Below are positions 35,235 through 42,555 of a stretch of DNA of 64,000 nucleotides, piece by piece; within the stretch, counting starts at the first letter, position 1, and each line of letters starts with the position of its first letter. Source of the stretch: Flavobacterium sp. PMTSA4 (lineage in GTDB: Bacteria; Bacteroidota; Bacteroidia; Flavobacteriales; Flavobacteriaceae). The notes under the pieces are model-generated. The model was not told where the DNA came from. It searched no databases and saw only the letters and a list, made by a program, of their open reading frames with translations. The position numbers and the translations under genes are program-made. Location: the NCBI RefSeq assembly GCF_032098525.1, contig NZ_CP134890.1:992001-1056000 (forward strand), in the 5' to 3' direction.

Positions 35235-38012
35235 ATGGCAAACAAAGTAGAATTTTTAAGCTTGGATATAGATAACCAAGCTTTAATTTCAAAAATGACA
35301 CAAACAAGGGCAGAAATTGATAAATTAAAAGCTGCCCAAAAAGAATTAACCAATAGTAATCAAGCTAATTCAGATGCATATTCAAAAAATGCAGTTGAAT
35401 TAACCAGATTACAATCTACATACAATACTCAAAAAAATGTAGTTACTCAATTATCAAATGCTAATAATGCATTTGCAACAGCTTCTGCTGCAATTTCATC
35501 AGCTATTGAAAAAGAAAATACATCAATTGCTGCTGCAAGGGAAAACAATAAACAGTTATTAACCTTAAGAAATCAAGTTAATGTTAATACAGTTGAAGGT
35601 CAAACAGCTTTAACTGCAATTAATGCAAAACTTGATGAAAATAATGCATTTATAAAAGCCAATGTATCGACACTCGAACAACAAAAAATTGGAATTGGTG
35701 ACTACAAGAATCAAATTAAAGAAGCATTTAATGAATTAAATATCTTTAATGGTGGTATTGGTGGGTTTATCCAACGTTCAAAAGAAGCTGGTGGTGTTGG
35801 TAATCTATTAACAAATTCCTTAAAAGCGGTTAGTCAGGGTATCATTGGTATGACCCGTGCATCATTAGCATTTTTAGCTACCCCAATTGGTGCAGTAATT
35901 GGTGCTATTGGTTTAGTTCTTGGTGGTTTAATTACTTACCTAAAATCTACACAAGATGGTATTGATAAAATAACAGCTGTTACCAGACCATTACAAGCAA
36001 TTTTTCAATCAATGATTGGAGTTCTTCAACAAGTTGGAAAATTCCTTTTTGAAGCATTTAGCAATCCAAAGAAAACACTTGAAGATTTAGCAGATTTTGT
36101 TAAGCAAAATTTGATTAACAGATTCACAGCGTTTGGTGAAATATTGCAAGGTATAATTGAATTGGATTTTAAAAAAGTAACCAATGGTGTTTTACAAGCT
36201 GGTACTGGTGTAGAAAACTTAACAGATAAAATTGCTGATGGTGCAAAAGCTACTGGTAAATTTTTAGATGAAGCAGCTGCAAAAGGAAAAGAAATTGATG
36301 ATATAACAAAGAATATTGAAAAATCAGAAATCAATTTAAATAAAGAACGTGCAAAAACAGAAGGATTAATTAAAGCACAACAACTTATTGCAAAAGATAC
36401 TTCAAGAAATATTAATGAAAGAGTTGAAGCCCAAAATGAAATTGTAAGACTTCAAACTGAAGAAGCAGAAAAAGAAGCAAACATTCTTAAATTAAAAATT
36501 CAAAAGCTTAAAATTCAACAATCATTGAATGATACAAGTAGAGAAGAAAATAAAGAATTAGCCGATTTAGAAGCACAATTAATTACCACACAACAAAAAG
36601 GTCAAGATGCACAGCTTGAAGGAATAAGAGTTACCTCAGCAGCCAGAAAAGAAGCAGCAGCACAAGCAGCACAAATTGAAAAAGATAGACAAGCAGCTGA
36701 ACAAAAAGCACTTGATGCACTTATTCAAAAAAACAAAGATGAAATTGATTTATATATCCAATCACAAGGGATTAGAAAAAAATCAATGAGAGATGAAATT
36801 GCACTTGAAGAAACGTTATTGAACAAAAGATTAGAAGTTCTTAAAAAGGAATTTGAAGCAAAAAAAATAACTGAAACAAAATTTCAAGTTGAACAATTAA
36901 AACTAAAAAATGATTATGCTAAAAAACAAGCTGAACTTGTTGCAAGTAATGCAGATAAAGAATTAGAAATATTCATTTCAAATAATAAAACAAAATTAGA
37001 CAATTCAATTTATACAGATGATAAATTATTTGCTGGGGAAATTGAAAGATTAAATAGAGTTTCAGAAGCAGAAGCAGAAGCTGCAACAAAAAAACTTGTA
37101 GCTGGAATAATCTCTACAGAAGAATATAATACTGCAATAAAAGCTATTGATGACAAATTTGCAGCCGATAAAGAAGCAGCAGCATTAGCAAAAGCAGAAG
37201 CAGATAAAGTTAAAAAAGCAATCGATTTAGAAAATAAACTAATTGCTGACCAAATTGAATCTGATAATGATTTTGCTTTTAGAGCAGCTGAATTAAAAAG
37301 AAATGAAGAACAAGAAATAAATGCAGCTGCAAAGACTGGTGCTAATGTTGAATTAATTAATTCAAAATATGCTGCCAAAAGAAAAGCATTGGATGAAGAA
37401 ATTGCAGACTTTAAACTTAACCAAGAAATTCAATTATTAAATGGAATCAAAGGATTAGCAAATCAAAATACAATTCTATTTAAAGCAGCTGCAACAGCAG
37501 AAGTTGTATTATCAACCATTAAGAAATTCAATGAAGCAAGAAATATTGGTTTGGCTTTGGCTGCAAATCCATTGACAGCAGCACTTGCTCCAAATGCTTT
37601 CTTTCAAGCTGGTTTAATAGCTGCTGGTGGTGCTTTGCAAGTAGCAAAAATTACTGGTGTAAAATTAGCAAAAGGTAAAGTTGATATTGACGGTCCTGGT
37701 ACTTCAACAAGTGATTCAATACCAGCAATGCTTTCAAAAGGTGAATCTGTTATTAATGCAAAAGCAACTGCCAAATTTAAACCATTGCTACAAAGTATTA
37801 ATGATTACGGACTTAATCCAAATTTAACTTATCCATTATCTATACCATCAATTAATTCAATCTATACAAAGAACACATCAATTGATTATGATTTATTAGC
37901 CTACAAATTAGCACAAGCTAATTCAACTTTACCTACTCCAGTTGTATCTGTTCAAGATATTAACTATTCACAAAATCAAGTAAAAGTTATTGAACAAATG
38001 GCTAACTTTTAA
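35235..38012 (+). CDS. Tail tape measure protein
   Basis: A 925-aa protein that sets tail length. Residues 20-160 and 340-750 are long Ala/Glu/Lys/Gln-rich coiled coil. A hydrophobic segment (about 208-237: ASLAFLATPIGAVIGAIGLVLGGLITYL) could insert in the host membrane during DNA entry. The Gly/Ala-rich C-terminus with TSDSIPAMLSKGESVINAKAT is a classic tape-measure ending. It is last in the tail block, downstream of the baseplate-like genes, the reverse of the usual order. Confidence 0.9.
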   Translation: MANKVEFLSLDIDNQALISKMTQTRAEIDKLKAAQKELTNSNQANSDAYSKNAVELTRLQSTYNTQKNVVTQLSNANNAFATASAAISSAIEKENTSIAAARENNKQLLTLRNQVNVNTVEGQTALTAINAKLDENNAFIKANVSTLEQQKIGIGDYKNQIKEAFNELNIFNGGIGGFIQRSKEAGGVGNLLTNSLKAVSQGIIGMTRASLAFLATPIGAVIGAIGLVLGGLITYLKSTQDGIDKITAVTRPLQAIFQSMIGVLQQVGKFLFEAFSNPKKTLEDLADFVKQNLINRFTAFGEILQGIIELDFKKVTNGVLQAGTGVENLTDKIADGAKATGKFLDEAAAKGKEIDDITKNIEKSEINLNKERAKTEGLIKAQQLIAKDTSRNINERVEAQNEIVRLQTEEAEKEANILKLKIQKLKIQQSLNDTSREENKELADLEAQLITTQQKGQDAQLEGIRVTSAARKEAAAQAAQIEKDRQAAEQKALDALIQKNKDEIDLYIQSQGIRKKSMRDEIALEETLLNKRLEVLKKEFEAKKITETKFQVEQLKLKNDYAKKQAELVASNADKELEIFISNNKTKLDNSIYTDDKLFAGEIERLNRVSEAEAEAATKKLVAGIISTEEYNTAIKAIDDKFAADKEAAALAKAEADKVKKAIDLENKLIADQIESDNDFAFRAAELKRNEEQEINAAAKTGANVELINSKYAAKRKALDEEIADFKLNQEIQLLNGIKGLANQNTILFKAAATAEVVLSTIKKFNEARNIGLALAANPLTAALAPNAFFQAGLIAAGGALQVAKITGVKLAKGKVDIDGPGTSTSDSIPAMLSKGESVINAKATAKFKPLLQSINDYGLNPNLTYPLSIPSINSIYTKNTSIDYDLLAYKLAQANSTLPTPVVSVQDINYSQNQVKVIEQMANF

Positions 38013-38026
38013 TAAAGAAAATAAAG

Positions 38027-38072
38027 TATGGTGTCAACTGGTATATTCTAATTGACACCATAACTTTTTTTT
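38027..38072 (+). terminator. Intrinsic terminator after the tape measure gene
   Basis: TATGGTGTCAA (38027-38037) pairs perfectly with TTGACACCATA (38052-38062) and is followed by T8. It ends the late structural transcript, so the sigma-factor unit downstream needs its own promoter. Confidence 0.9.
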
Positions 38073-38137
38073 AAAAAAATTTCATCAAAAAGTTCACTTT
38101 TCAAAAGTTCTTGATATTTATTATTAAACACATAAAT

Positions 38138-38287
38138 ATGAAAACAAAAGAAAAAGATTTTGAACTTGAAGAAATTCGCCAAAGAGTAAAAAAACTAAAA
38201 GAAATGGCTATTAGCTTCTTAAAAGATTCCAAAAAGGATGATAACAAATCCATAAAGGAATCTGAAAATGAATCAACAATACTATAA
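38138..38287 (+). CDS. Small charged protein upstream of the sigma factor, 49 aa
   Basis: The product starts MKTKEKDFELEEIRQRVKKL and ends KESENESTIL. It is a single charged helix with a hydrophilic tail. It overlaps the sigma-factor gene by 20 bp in another frame, so its translation may set sigma levels. A coiled-coil anti-sigma or RNA-polymerase-binding role is possible but unsupported. Confidence 0.55.
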   Translation: MKTKEKDFELEEIRQRVKKLKEMAISFLKDSKKDDNKSIKESENESTIL

Positions 38288-39035
38288 GGAATTAAACAAG
38301 CTTAAAATCCTTTCAGATGAACAAATAAACCAATTGATTATATCATATCAAGATGGTAATAAAAGTGCCATAAATCAAATATTAGAAAGCAATTTAAAAC
38401 TGGTTGTACATTATGCAAAGAAGTATTCTAAAGTAATTGCAAATATTGATGTAATTGAAATTGATGATTTAATTGGAGAAGGAAATATTGCTTTAATAAA
38501 TGCGGTGGAAAAATTCAATCCAAATATGAATATCAAATTCTCATACTTTGCTTCACTCATTATTAATCAAAGAATTGTTGAATTCATTCAGGTCAATAAA
38601 AATGCAATGAAAAATGCAAATAATAAAGTTAAAACAGATAAAAAAATTAAAAGTGCAATTGATGAATTAACCCAAAAGTTTGAACAAGAAATAAAAGTAA
38701 CCGATTTGAAATATATTAATGATTATTCATCAATTGAAATTGATAGATATGATAATAAAATGAATAATGAAAATGCATACCTATTCAAAACAAATGAAAG
38801 TTTATTTGATTCTGATGATGAACTATTTGATGAAGAAACAAAAAATAAATTATTAATAGCAATGAGCAAATTAAACCATAATGAACAAACTGTATTAAAA
38901 TACTACTATGGAATGATGAATGAACAATTAAATATGATACAAATTGCAAAGAAACTAAAGCTATCTAAATGCAGAATTGGTCAAATTAGAATGAATGCGC
39001 TCGAAAAAATAAAAAAAATGATTAAACCAAAATGA
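38268..39035 (+). CDS. Phage-encoded sigma-70-family RNA polymerase sigma factor
   Basis: A 255-aa sigma factor. Region 2 (about 40-115) shows NLKLVVHYAKKYSK, then IDDLIGEGNIALINAVEKFNP and IKFSYFASLIINQRIVEFIQ, close to the core-binding and -10 melting region of primary-like sigmas. Region 4 (about 198-252) shows LNHNEQTVLKYYYGM and an HTH (NMIQIAKKLKLSKCRIGQIRMNALEKIKK) for the -35 element. Region 1.1 is absent and region 3 is short and divergent. It is a good candidate to read the four late promoters. Its stop overlaps the next start as ATGA. Confidence 0.93.
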   Translation: MNQQYYKELNKLKILSDEQINQLIISYQDGNKSAINQILESNLKLVVHYAKKYSKVIANIDVIEIDDLIGEGNIALINAVEKFNPNMNIKFSYFASLIINQRIVEFIQVNKNAMKNANNKVKTDKKIKSAIDELTQKFEQEIKVTDLKYINDYSSIEIDRYDNKMNNENAYLFKTNESLFDSDDELFDEETKNKLLIAMSKLNHNEQTVLKYYYGMMNEQLNMIQIAKKLKLSKCRIGQIRMNALEKIKKMIKPK

Positions 39036-39271
39036 ATAAATACCAACTGCTAAAAAACAATGAAGATACTATATACCAATTTGTAAAGAATGGTATTCTA
39101 TCCTATCAAATAATAAGAGATATTTCAATATTTGAAGACTTTAATAAATTGGAATCTCATAGCAATATTAAAAATGTTGAAGTAAGATATTCTTTGATTG
39201 GTGATGAATATGAACTATCATCAAAAAGAATTGAACAAATAATTCTTCAAATGCAAAAGGATATTATATAG
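39032..39271 (+). CDS. Small HTH protein coupled to the sigma factor
   Basis: A 79-aa protein whose ATG overlaps the sigma stop. IGDEYELSSKRIEQIILQMQK resembles the recognition-helix half of a sigma region 4 HTH (compare GDEYGLS-R-R-I-Q-type motifs of sigma factors). It could be a co-factor that helps bind the -35 element, like split sigma or co-activator systems in other phages. An open, lysine-rich frame continues out of phase after the stop (IDELIKKIYKKNKDLKV to TAA at about 39358). Confidence 0.55.
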   Translation: MNKYQLLKNNEDTIYQFVKNGILSYQIIRDISIFEDFNKLESHSNIKNVEVRYSLIGDEYELSSKRIEQIILQMQKDII

Positions 39272-39626
39272 ATGAATTAATTAAAAAAATATATAAAAAA
39301 AACAAAGATTTAAAAGTTATTAACACAATTAAAAGAGTAAAATATAATCCAATAAATTAAAATCAAAAACTGACTATAACTATTTGTTTATCAATTTTTT
39401 ACAAGCGACTAAATACAAGTATCACATCTACATCCAAAAACAGGGTGTTGTATATCTCAAAAAAGATACTTCTTTGCTTCTAATGTTAATAAAACAAAAA
39501 AGGGGTGTTGAATAATTCATTATATTTGTATTGTCTTCAATGAAGTAGTTGAAGTCCACAAAAAAACCAAAGCTGTAACTTTGGTTTCTTGTGTCAAACG
39601 AAGTTTAACATATTAAAATTCCTTTT
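39272..39626. other. Non-coding stretch with promoter-like box and hairpin
   Basis: About 355 bp without a convincing gene. It has an A/T-rich start that may hold a shifted extension of the preceding frame, two related sequences GGGTGTTGTATA and GGGTGTTGAATA (about 39443 and 39503), a host-type -7 box TATATTTG (39521-39528) and, 36 bp later, a hairpin AAACCAAAG/CTTTGGTTT (39564-39587). This arrangement could make a ~60-nt RNA; no -33 box is clear. Confidence 0.4.
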
Positions 39627-39713
39627 ATGGAAGTCTTTAAAATTTTTGCAATTGCATTTCTAATTTTAGCTTGTGCAAAAGCGGTGAAAGAGTTAAGAAA
39701 ATTTTTTAACTAA
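39627..39713 (+). CDS. Tiny hydrophobic protein, 28 aa
   Basis: Starts MEVFKIFAIAFLILACAKAV and ends KELRKFFN: one membrane-spanning helix and a basic end. A terminator hairpin follows its stop. The composition is like small phage membrane proteins and type I toxins, but no antitoxin RNA is evident. Confidence 0.45.
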   Translation: MEVFKIFAIAFLILACAKAVKELRKFFN

Positions 39714-39734
39714 ACTTTCAATTTGTTATTTAAG

Positions 39735-39766
39735 ACCCATCTGCTGGTTCAGGTGGGTTTTATTTT
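39735..39766 (+). terminator. Terminator after the 28-aa ORF
   Basis: ACCCATCTG (39735-39743) pairs with CAGGTGGGT (39750-39758) with one G-T pair and is followed by TTTATTTT. This supports the 28-aa ORF being expressed as its own unit. Confidence 0.75.
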
Positions 39767-40058
39767 GTCCGCTTGTCCGAACAACAGGACAAATATATAA
39801 AATGTTTCACATTGTTATATATCTTTTATGCATTTTTTATACATTTTTGTTGTATTTAGTTTATTATTCTTATTTTATTTTTTCTCATTTTTATCTCTAT
39901 TCCCTTTTCAAAAAATTTTTAATTGTATCACTATTTTTTATTTAAAAAAACATTAAAAAACATTAAAAACATAGCCAATCCGTAAATTTATTTCCCACTA
40001 AAAAAGATATGGTTTTTCTCACATTGAAATATGATTAAATAGTAGGTGGTTCACCGTG
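39767..40058. other. A/T-rich non-coding stretch with TTGTCC/GGACAA sites
   Basis: TTGTCC at 39765-39770 and 39773-39778 and GGACAA at 39787-39792 echo unit 2 of the 16401 array. The rest is A/T-rich, with a direct repeat of AAAAAACATT near 39950-39970. No gene seen. Confidence 0.4.
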
Positions 40059-40190
40059 TCAATGTTTATCAGATTTCTTTTTCTTTGGTTTAAAGCTTCT
40101 ATTATGATAGAAATACTTTCGTTCATCTTTGGCTTTGATTCCAATGAAAATTGCAACAATAAAAATCACAATTCCAATAACAATATCCAT
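40059..40190 (-). CDS. Small membrane protein, 43 aa
   Basis: Starts MDIVIGIVIFIVAIFIGIKA, one membrane helix, and ends with a basic cytoplasmic tail SFKPKKKKSDKH. It is the only leftward gene among rightward tiny ORFs. Small single-helix proteins with basic tails are common in prophages, for example in superinfection exclusion, but the function here is unknown. Confidence 0.5.
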   Translation of the reverse strand: MDIVIGIVIFIVAIFIGIKAKDERKYFYHNRSFKPKKKKSDKH

Positions 40191-40313
40191 AAGTATAATT
40201 TTTAACTAAGATAATTATTAATAAGATTGTATTTTAATAATACTCTTAATATATTTGAATTCGATATTTCAAAAACTGGATTATTCAATTGTCTAACTAA
40301 ATAACATTTGAAT

Positions 40314-40412
40314 ATGAATTTAATTGAAGGTGTTGTTTTAATCTTTAAATTTTATGCACTTGCATATTTGATTAAACAAATTGGAATATTGATTTCGATA
40401 ATAAAAAAATAA
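40314..40412 (+). CDS. Tiny hydrophobic protein, 32 aa
   Basis: Starts MNLIEGVVLIFKFYALAYLI and ends KQIGILISIIKK. It is amphipathic to hydrophobic over its full length and followed by a strong terminator, which supports a separate short transcript. It resembles the 28-aa product at 39627 in size and composition. Confidence 0.45.
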   Translation: MNLIEGVVLIFKFYALAYLIKQIGILISIIKK

Positions 40413-40432
40413 TCCAATACTGAATTAAAAAA

Positions 40433-40460
40433 TTTTAAGGGGGAACATTCCCCCTTAAAA
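40433..40460. terminator. Bidirectional terminator after the 32-aa ORF
   Basis: Perfect 13-bp arms TTTTAAGGGGGAA (40433-40445) and TTCCCCCTTAAAA (40448-40460) around a CA loop. It has a 5' T run on both strands, so it stops transcription weakly in either direction. Confidence 0.8.
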
Positions 40461-40550
40461 CATTATTAAACTGTATGAAAATAAAGTGGTATTGTTTAGT
40501 ACACTTTTAAATCAATAAAACCATTTGAAAATATTTTATAATTGTATCAT

Positions 40551-40599
40551 AAATAAAGTATACTTTATTTGCATACATTAAATATTTATTTTATCTTTG
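40551..40599 (+). promoter_or_regulatory. Host-type promoter with an overlapping 20-bp palindromic operator
   Basis: TTTG (40568-40571), 20 bp, then TATCTTTG (40592-40599) is an exact Bacteroidetes primary-sigma promoter. A perfect palindrome, AAATAAAGTATACTTTATTT (40551-40570), covers most of the -33 box, so a dimeric repressor bound there would block it. It faces the 110-aa gene and the resolvase. Confidence 0.75.
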
Positions 40600-40657
40600 A
40601 AGTGTTCAAAAGATAAGAACAAAAGTTATTTGAAATATTGAAATACCACCAAATAAA

Positions 40658-40709
40658 AAAGGGTGCTACGAACACCCTTTAAATCAGCATTTAATTCAGA
40701 TGAATTAAA
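40658..40709 (+). promoter_or_regulatory. Leader hairpin and second palindrome before the 110-aa gene
   Basis: AAAGGGTG (40658-40665) pairs with CACCCTTT (40673-40680), without a T run. A separate inverted repeat, TTTAATTCA/TGAATTAAA (40690-40698, 40701-40709), ends 10 bp before the ATG. Both lie in the ~115-nt leader predicted from the promoter at 40568, suggesting attenuation or translational control. Confidence 0.5.
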
Positions 40710-40719
40710 CACAATAGAT

Positions 40720-41052
40720 ATGACAAAGATAATAAAAAATCCTTTGTATGAATCTCTGGTTCAAAGAGAATTCAACCCAGCTGAAACGCTGCAAGTAATT
40801 CAACACAATAAACCAGTTTACTGGAGTTGGGGAGTTGAAAAGTTAGTTAACTATTATGATAAGGGTTTAATACTTATTGTAAATGGTCACCATCATAAGG
40901 GAGTGTTATTAATAACATTAGCTTGGAATGATACTTATAGTTTTCATCTTATCAAAGATGGTAAACTAAAAGAAACCGTTACAGATGTTTATTTTGATGA
41001 ACTTCAAGAACGGATTGATAAAAAAATTGAATATATAGAATCTTATAAATAA
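40720..41052 (+). CDS. Hypothetical protein (phage early-type), 110 aa
   Basis: I choose ATG 40720 (MTKIIKNPLYESLVQREFNP) because the upstream GTG lies inside the leader hairpin. VYWSWGVEKLVNYYDKGLILIVNGHHHKGVLLITLAWNDTYSFHLIK is a compact alpha/beta domain that I recall from Bacteroidetes phage and plasmid proteins of unknown function. It has a host-type promoter, so it is likely expressed early or in the lysogen. Confidence 0.6.
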   Translation: MTKIIKNPLYESLVQREFNPAETLQVIQHNKPVYWSWGVEKLVNYYDKGLILIVNGHHHKGVLLITLAWNDTYSFHLIKDGKLKETVTDVYFDELQERIDKKIEYIESYK

Positions 41053-41123
41053 TTAATCAAGTAGTTTGAATTGAGTGCTGATACTGGTGGTTGTTTCAAT
41101 ATATAATCTTAAATCATAACAAA

Positions 41124-41744
41124 ATGAAAGCAAGGTATATAAGAATCTCAAGTGGAACACAATCTACACTTAGACAATTAGCAAAACAACACCCAGAAGA
41201 AAAACTATTTATTGACGTTATTAGCGGTTCAATTCCATTTGTTGAAAGACCACAAGCAAAAGAATTATTTTGGAATTGTGTAAACAATAATGTTGAATCA
41301 ATATCTGTTTCATCTGTAGATAGATTAGGTAGAAATGCATTTGATATACAACAAACAATTGATTACTTAAACCATAAGAAGATTAATTTAATCATTGATA
41401 ATCTTGGTATATCATCATTTGTTAATGGTAAACCAAATTCAATATTTAAAATGATTACTGATGTACTTGCAAACGTTGCACAAATGGAACGTGATTCAAT
41501 TAGAGAACGTCAAGCAGAAGGTATTGCAATAGCAAAAGCACAAGGTAAGTTTAGTGGCAAAAGAAATAAACCATCAATGAGTGATGCTGATATTATAGCC
41601 AAGTATAAAGAGGTTGCAAAGGAATTGAAAGCTGGTAAGAATAGCTTAAGGAAAATTGCAAAGATTGCAGATGTTAGTTTGGGAACAGTCCAAAAGGTTA
41701 AAGAAGCAATGGATAATATATCAAAAGAAAAGGGGGTTAATTAA
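41124..41744 (+). CDS. Small serine recombinase (resolvase/invertase family)
   Basis: A 206-aa protein from ATG 41124 (MKARYIRISSGTQST); an in-frame TTG/ATT extension upstream is less likely. Nucleophile Ser is Ser9 or Ser10, followed by SVDRLGRNAFDIQQTIDYL and a long E helix (ANVAQMERDSIRERQAEGI). The C-terminus carries an HTH (NSLRKIAKIADVSLGTVQKV). It is distinct from the 633-aa integrase. Such enzymes resolve dimers or invert segments; no inverted crossover sites were found near the fibre genes by eye. Confidence 0.9.
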   Translation: MKARYIRISSGTQSTLRQLAKQHPEEKLFIDVISGSIPFVERPQAKELFWNCVNNNVESISVSSVDRLGRNAFDIQQTIDYLNHKKINLIIDNLGISSFVNGKPNSIFKMITDVLANVAQMERDSIRERQAEGIAIAKAQGKFSGKRNKPSMSDADIIAKYKEVAKELKAGKNSLRKIAKIADVSLGTVQKVKEAMDNISKEKGVN

Positions 41745-41757
41745 CCCCCTCTTTTAT
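41729..41757. terminator. Bidirectional terminator between the resolvase and the leftward block
   Basis: GGGGGTTAA/TTAACCCCC (41732-41749) is a perfect 18-bp palindrome with A-rich and T-rich flanks on each side. It overlaps the 3' ends of the two convergent genes. Confidence 0.88.
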
Positions 41758-42117
41758 TCTTAATGGAATTCTAACTTCAAGTTCAATCAAATATTTATTA
41801 CCATTCTCTGGAAATTCACTTGAACCACCACCAGACAATAACAATTCATAATCAAAGTGTTTATACATTTCAGGATTTTCTTCAATAACAGTTATGAATT
41901 CATCCAAAATTAAATTCTCATTTTCATTAACAATCTTAACAGCTTCATCTAAAGTCATTAATACTTGTGGTGTAAATGATACATTAATTACACGGTAATC
42001 ATTGTAATCTGAAATCAATTCAAGCTTGGATAAATCATCCAAATAATTAATAACAAACTTGTGGTTATTAATCATAAATTCTTTTGCATTCATAACATAT
42101 GTTTTTTGGTTATACAT
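41737..42117 (-). CDS. Hypothetical protein
   Basis: A 126-aa protein; the start may be ATG 42117 or the later ATG 42093 (MNAKEFMINNHKFV). It resembles its neighbour at 43164 in order of elements (ITYQTDL/LELISDY, VxxVNEN, EN-EMYKHFDYELLL and ELYKHFNIPLKF), so the two may be paralogues. The C-terminal GGGSSEFPENG is a Gly/Ser linker before an amphipathic end. No function recognised. Confidence 0.55.
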   Translation of the reverse strand: MYNQKTYVMNAKEFMINNHKFVINYLDDLSKLELISDYNDYRVINVSFTPQVLMTLDEAVKIVNENENLILDEFITVIEENPEMYKHFDYELLLSGGGSSEFPENGNKYLIELEVRIPLRIKEGVN

Positions 42118-42184
42118 TACAAAGATAAATATTATCTATCGGTTCAATCTAAACTATAAGAAATATTTATTAACATTAATTGCT

Positions 42185-42484
42185 TTATTTTCTGAATAAC
42201 ATAAATTCGTATTCTTTATATGTATCATAAATATGTTGTTCATCTGGTTTTGTATTAGTATGTAAAACAGTATCTAATTCAATATTGTTTTTCATTAAAT
42301 AAGAATTGAATCCTTTATATATTTCTTCTAATGATGAATCAGCTAATTTATCATCATCAAGTGCGTTTTGATTTCCAAAAACACCAATGTAAATTGAATG
42401 CCTATCATTCAACATCTGTTTGAAAACTATTAAAGAAACGGGAACTACATTTCCCCCTTTTGTAGCATTAAATTTAAATGTCAT
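42185..42484 (-). CDS. Hypothetical protein, 99 aa
   Basis: A small acidic alpha/beta protein (MTFKFNATKGGNVVPVSLIVFKQ...). No motif recognised. It is in the leftward block with the Abi-alpha protein, with 71 bp to the next gene upstream, so it could share its transcript. Confidence 0.55.
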   Translation of the reverse strand: MTFKFNATKGGNVVPVSLIVFKQMLNDRHSIYIGVFGNQNALDDDKLADSSLEEIYKGFNSYLMKNNIELDTVLHTNTKPDEQHIYDTYKEYEFMLFRK

Positions 42485-42555
42485 ATTTTGGTTTATTAGT
42501 TATTTAAAAGTATTATTTCTTTTATGAATTTGTCAAAACTCATTTAAATAAAAGT

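Noticed and set aside
38090..38130. Late-type promoter before the sigma unit (ACTTTTCAA...TTATTATT)
   Set aside because: The spacing is off by 2 bp and the -35 half matches poorly; not counted with the other four.
40663..40719. GTG start for the 110-aa gene
   Set aside because: It lies inside a hairpin (40658-40680); ATG 40720 gives a better N-terminus.
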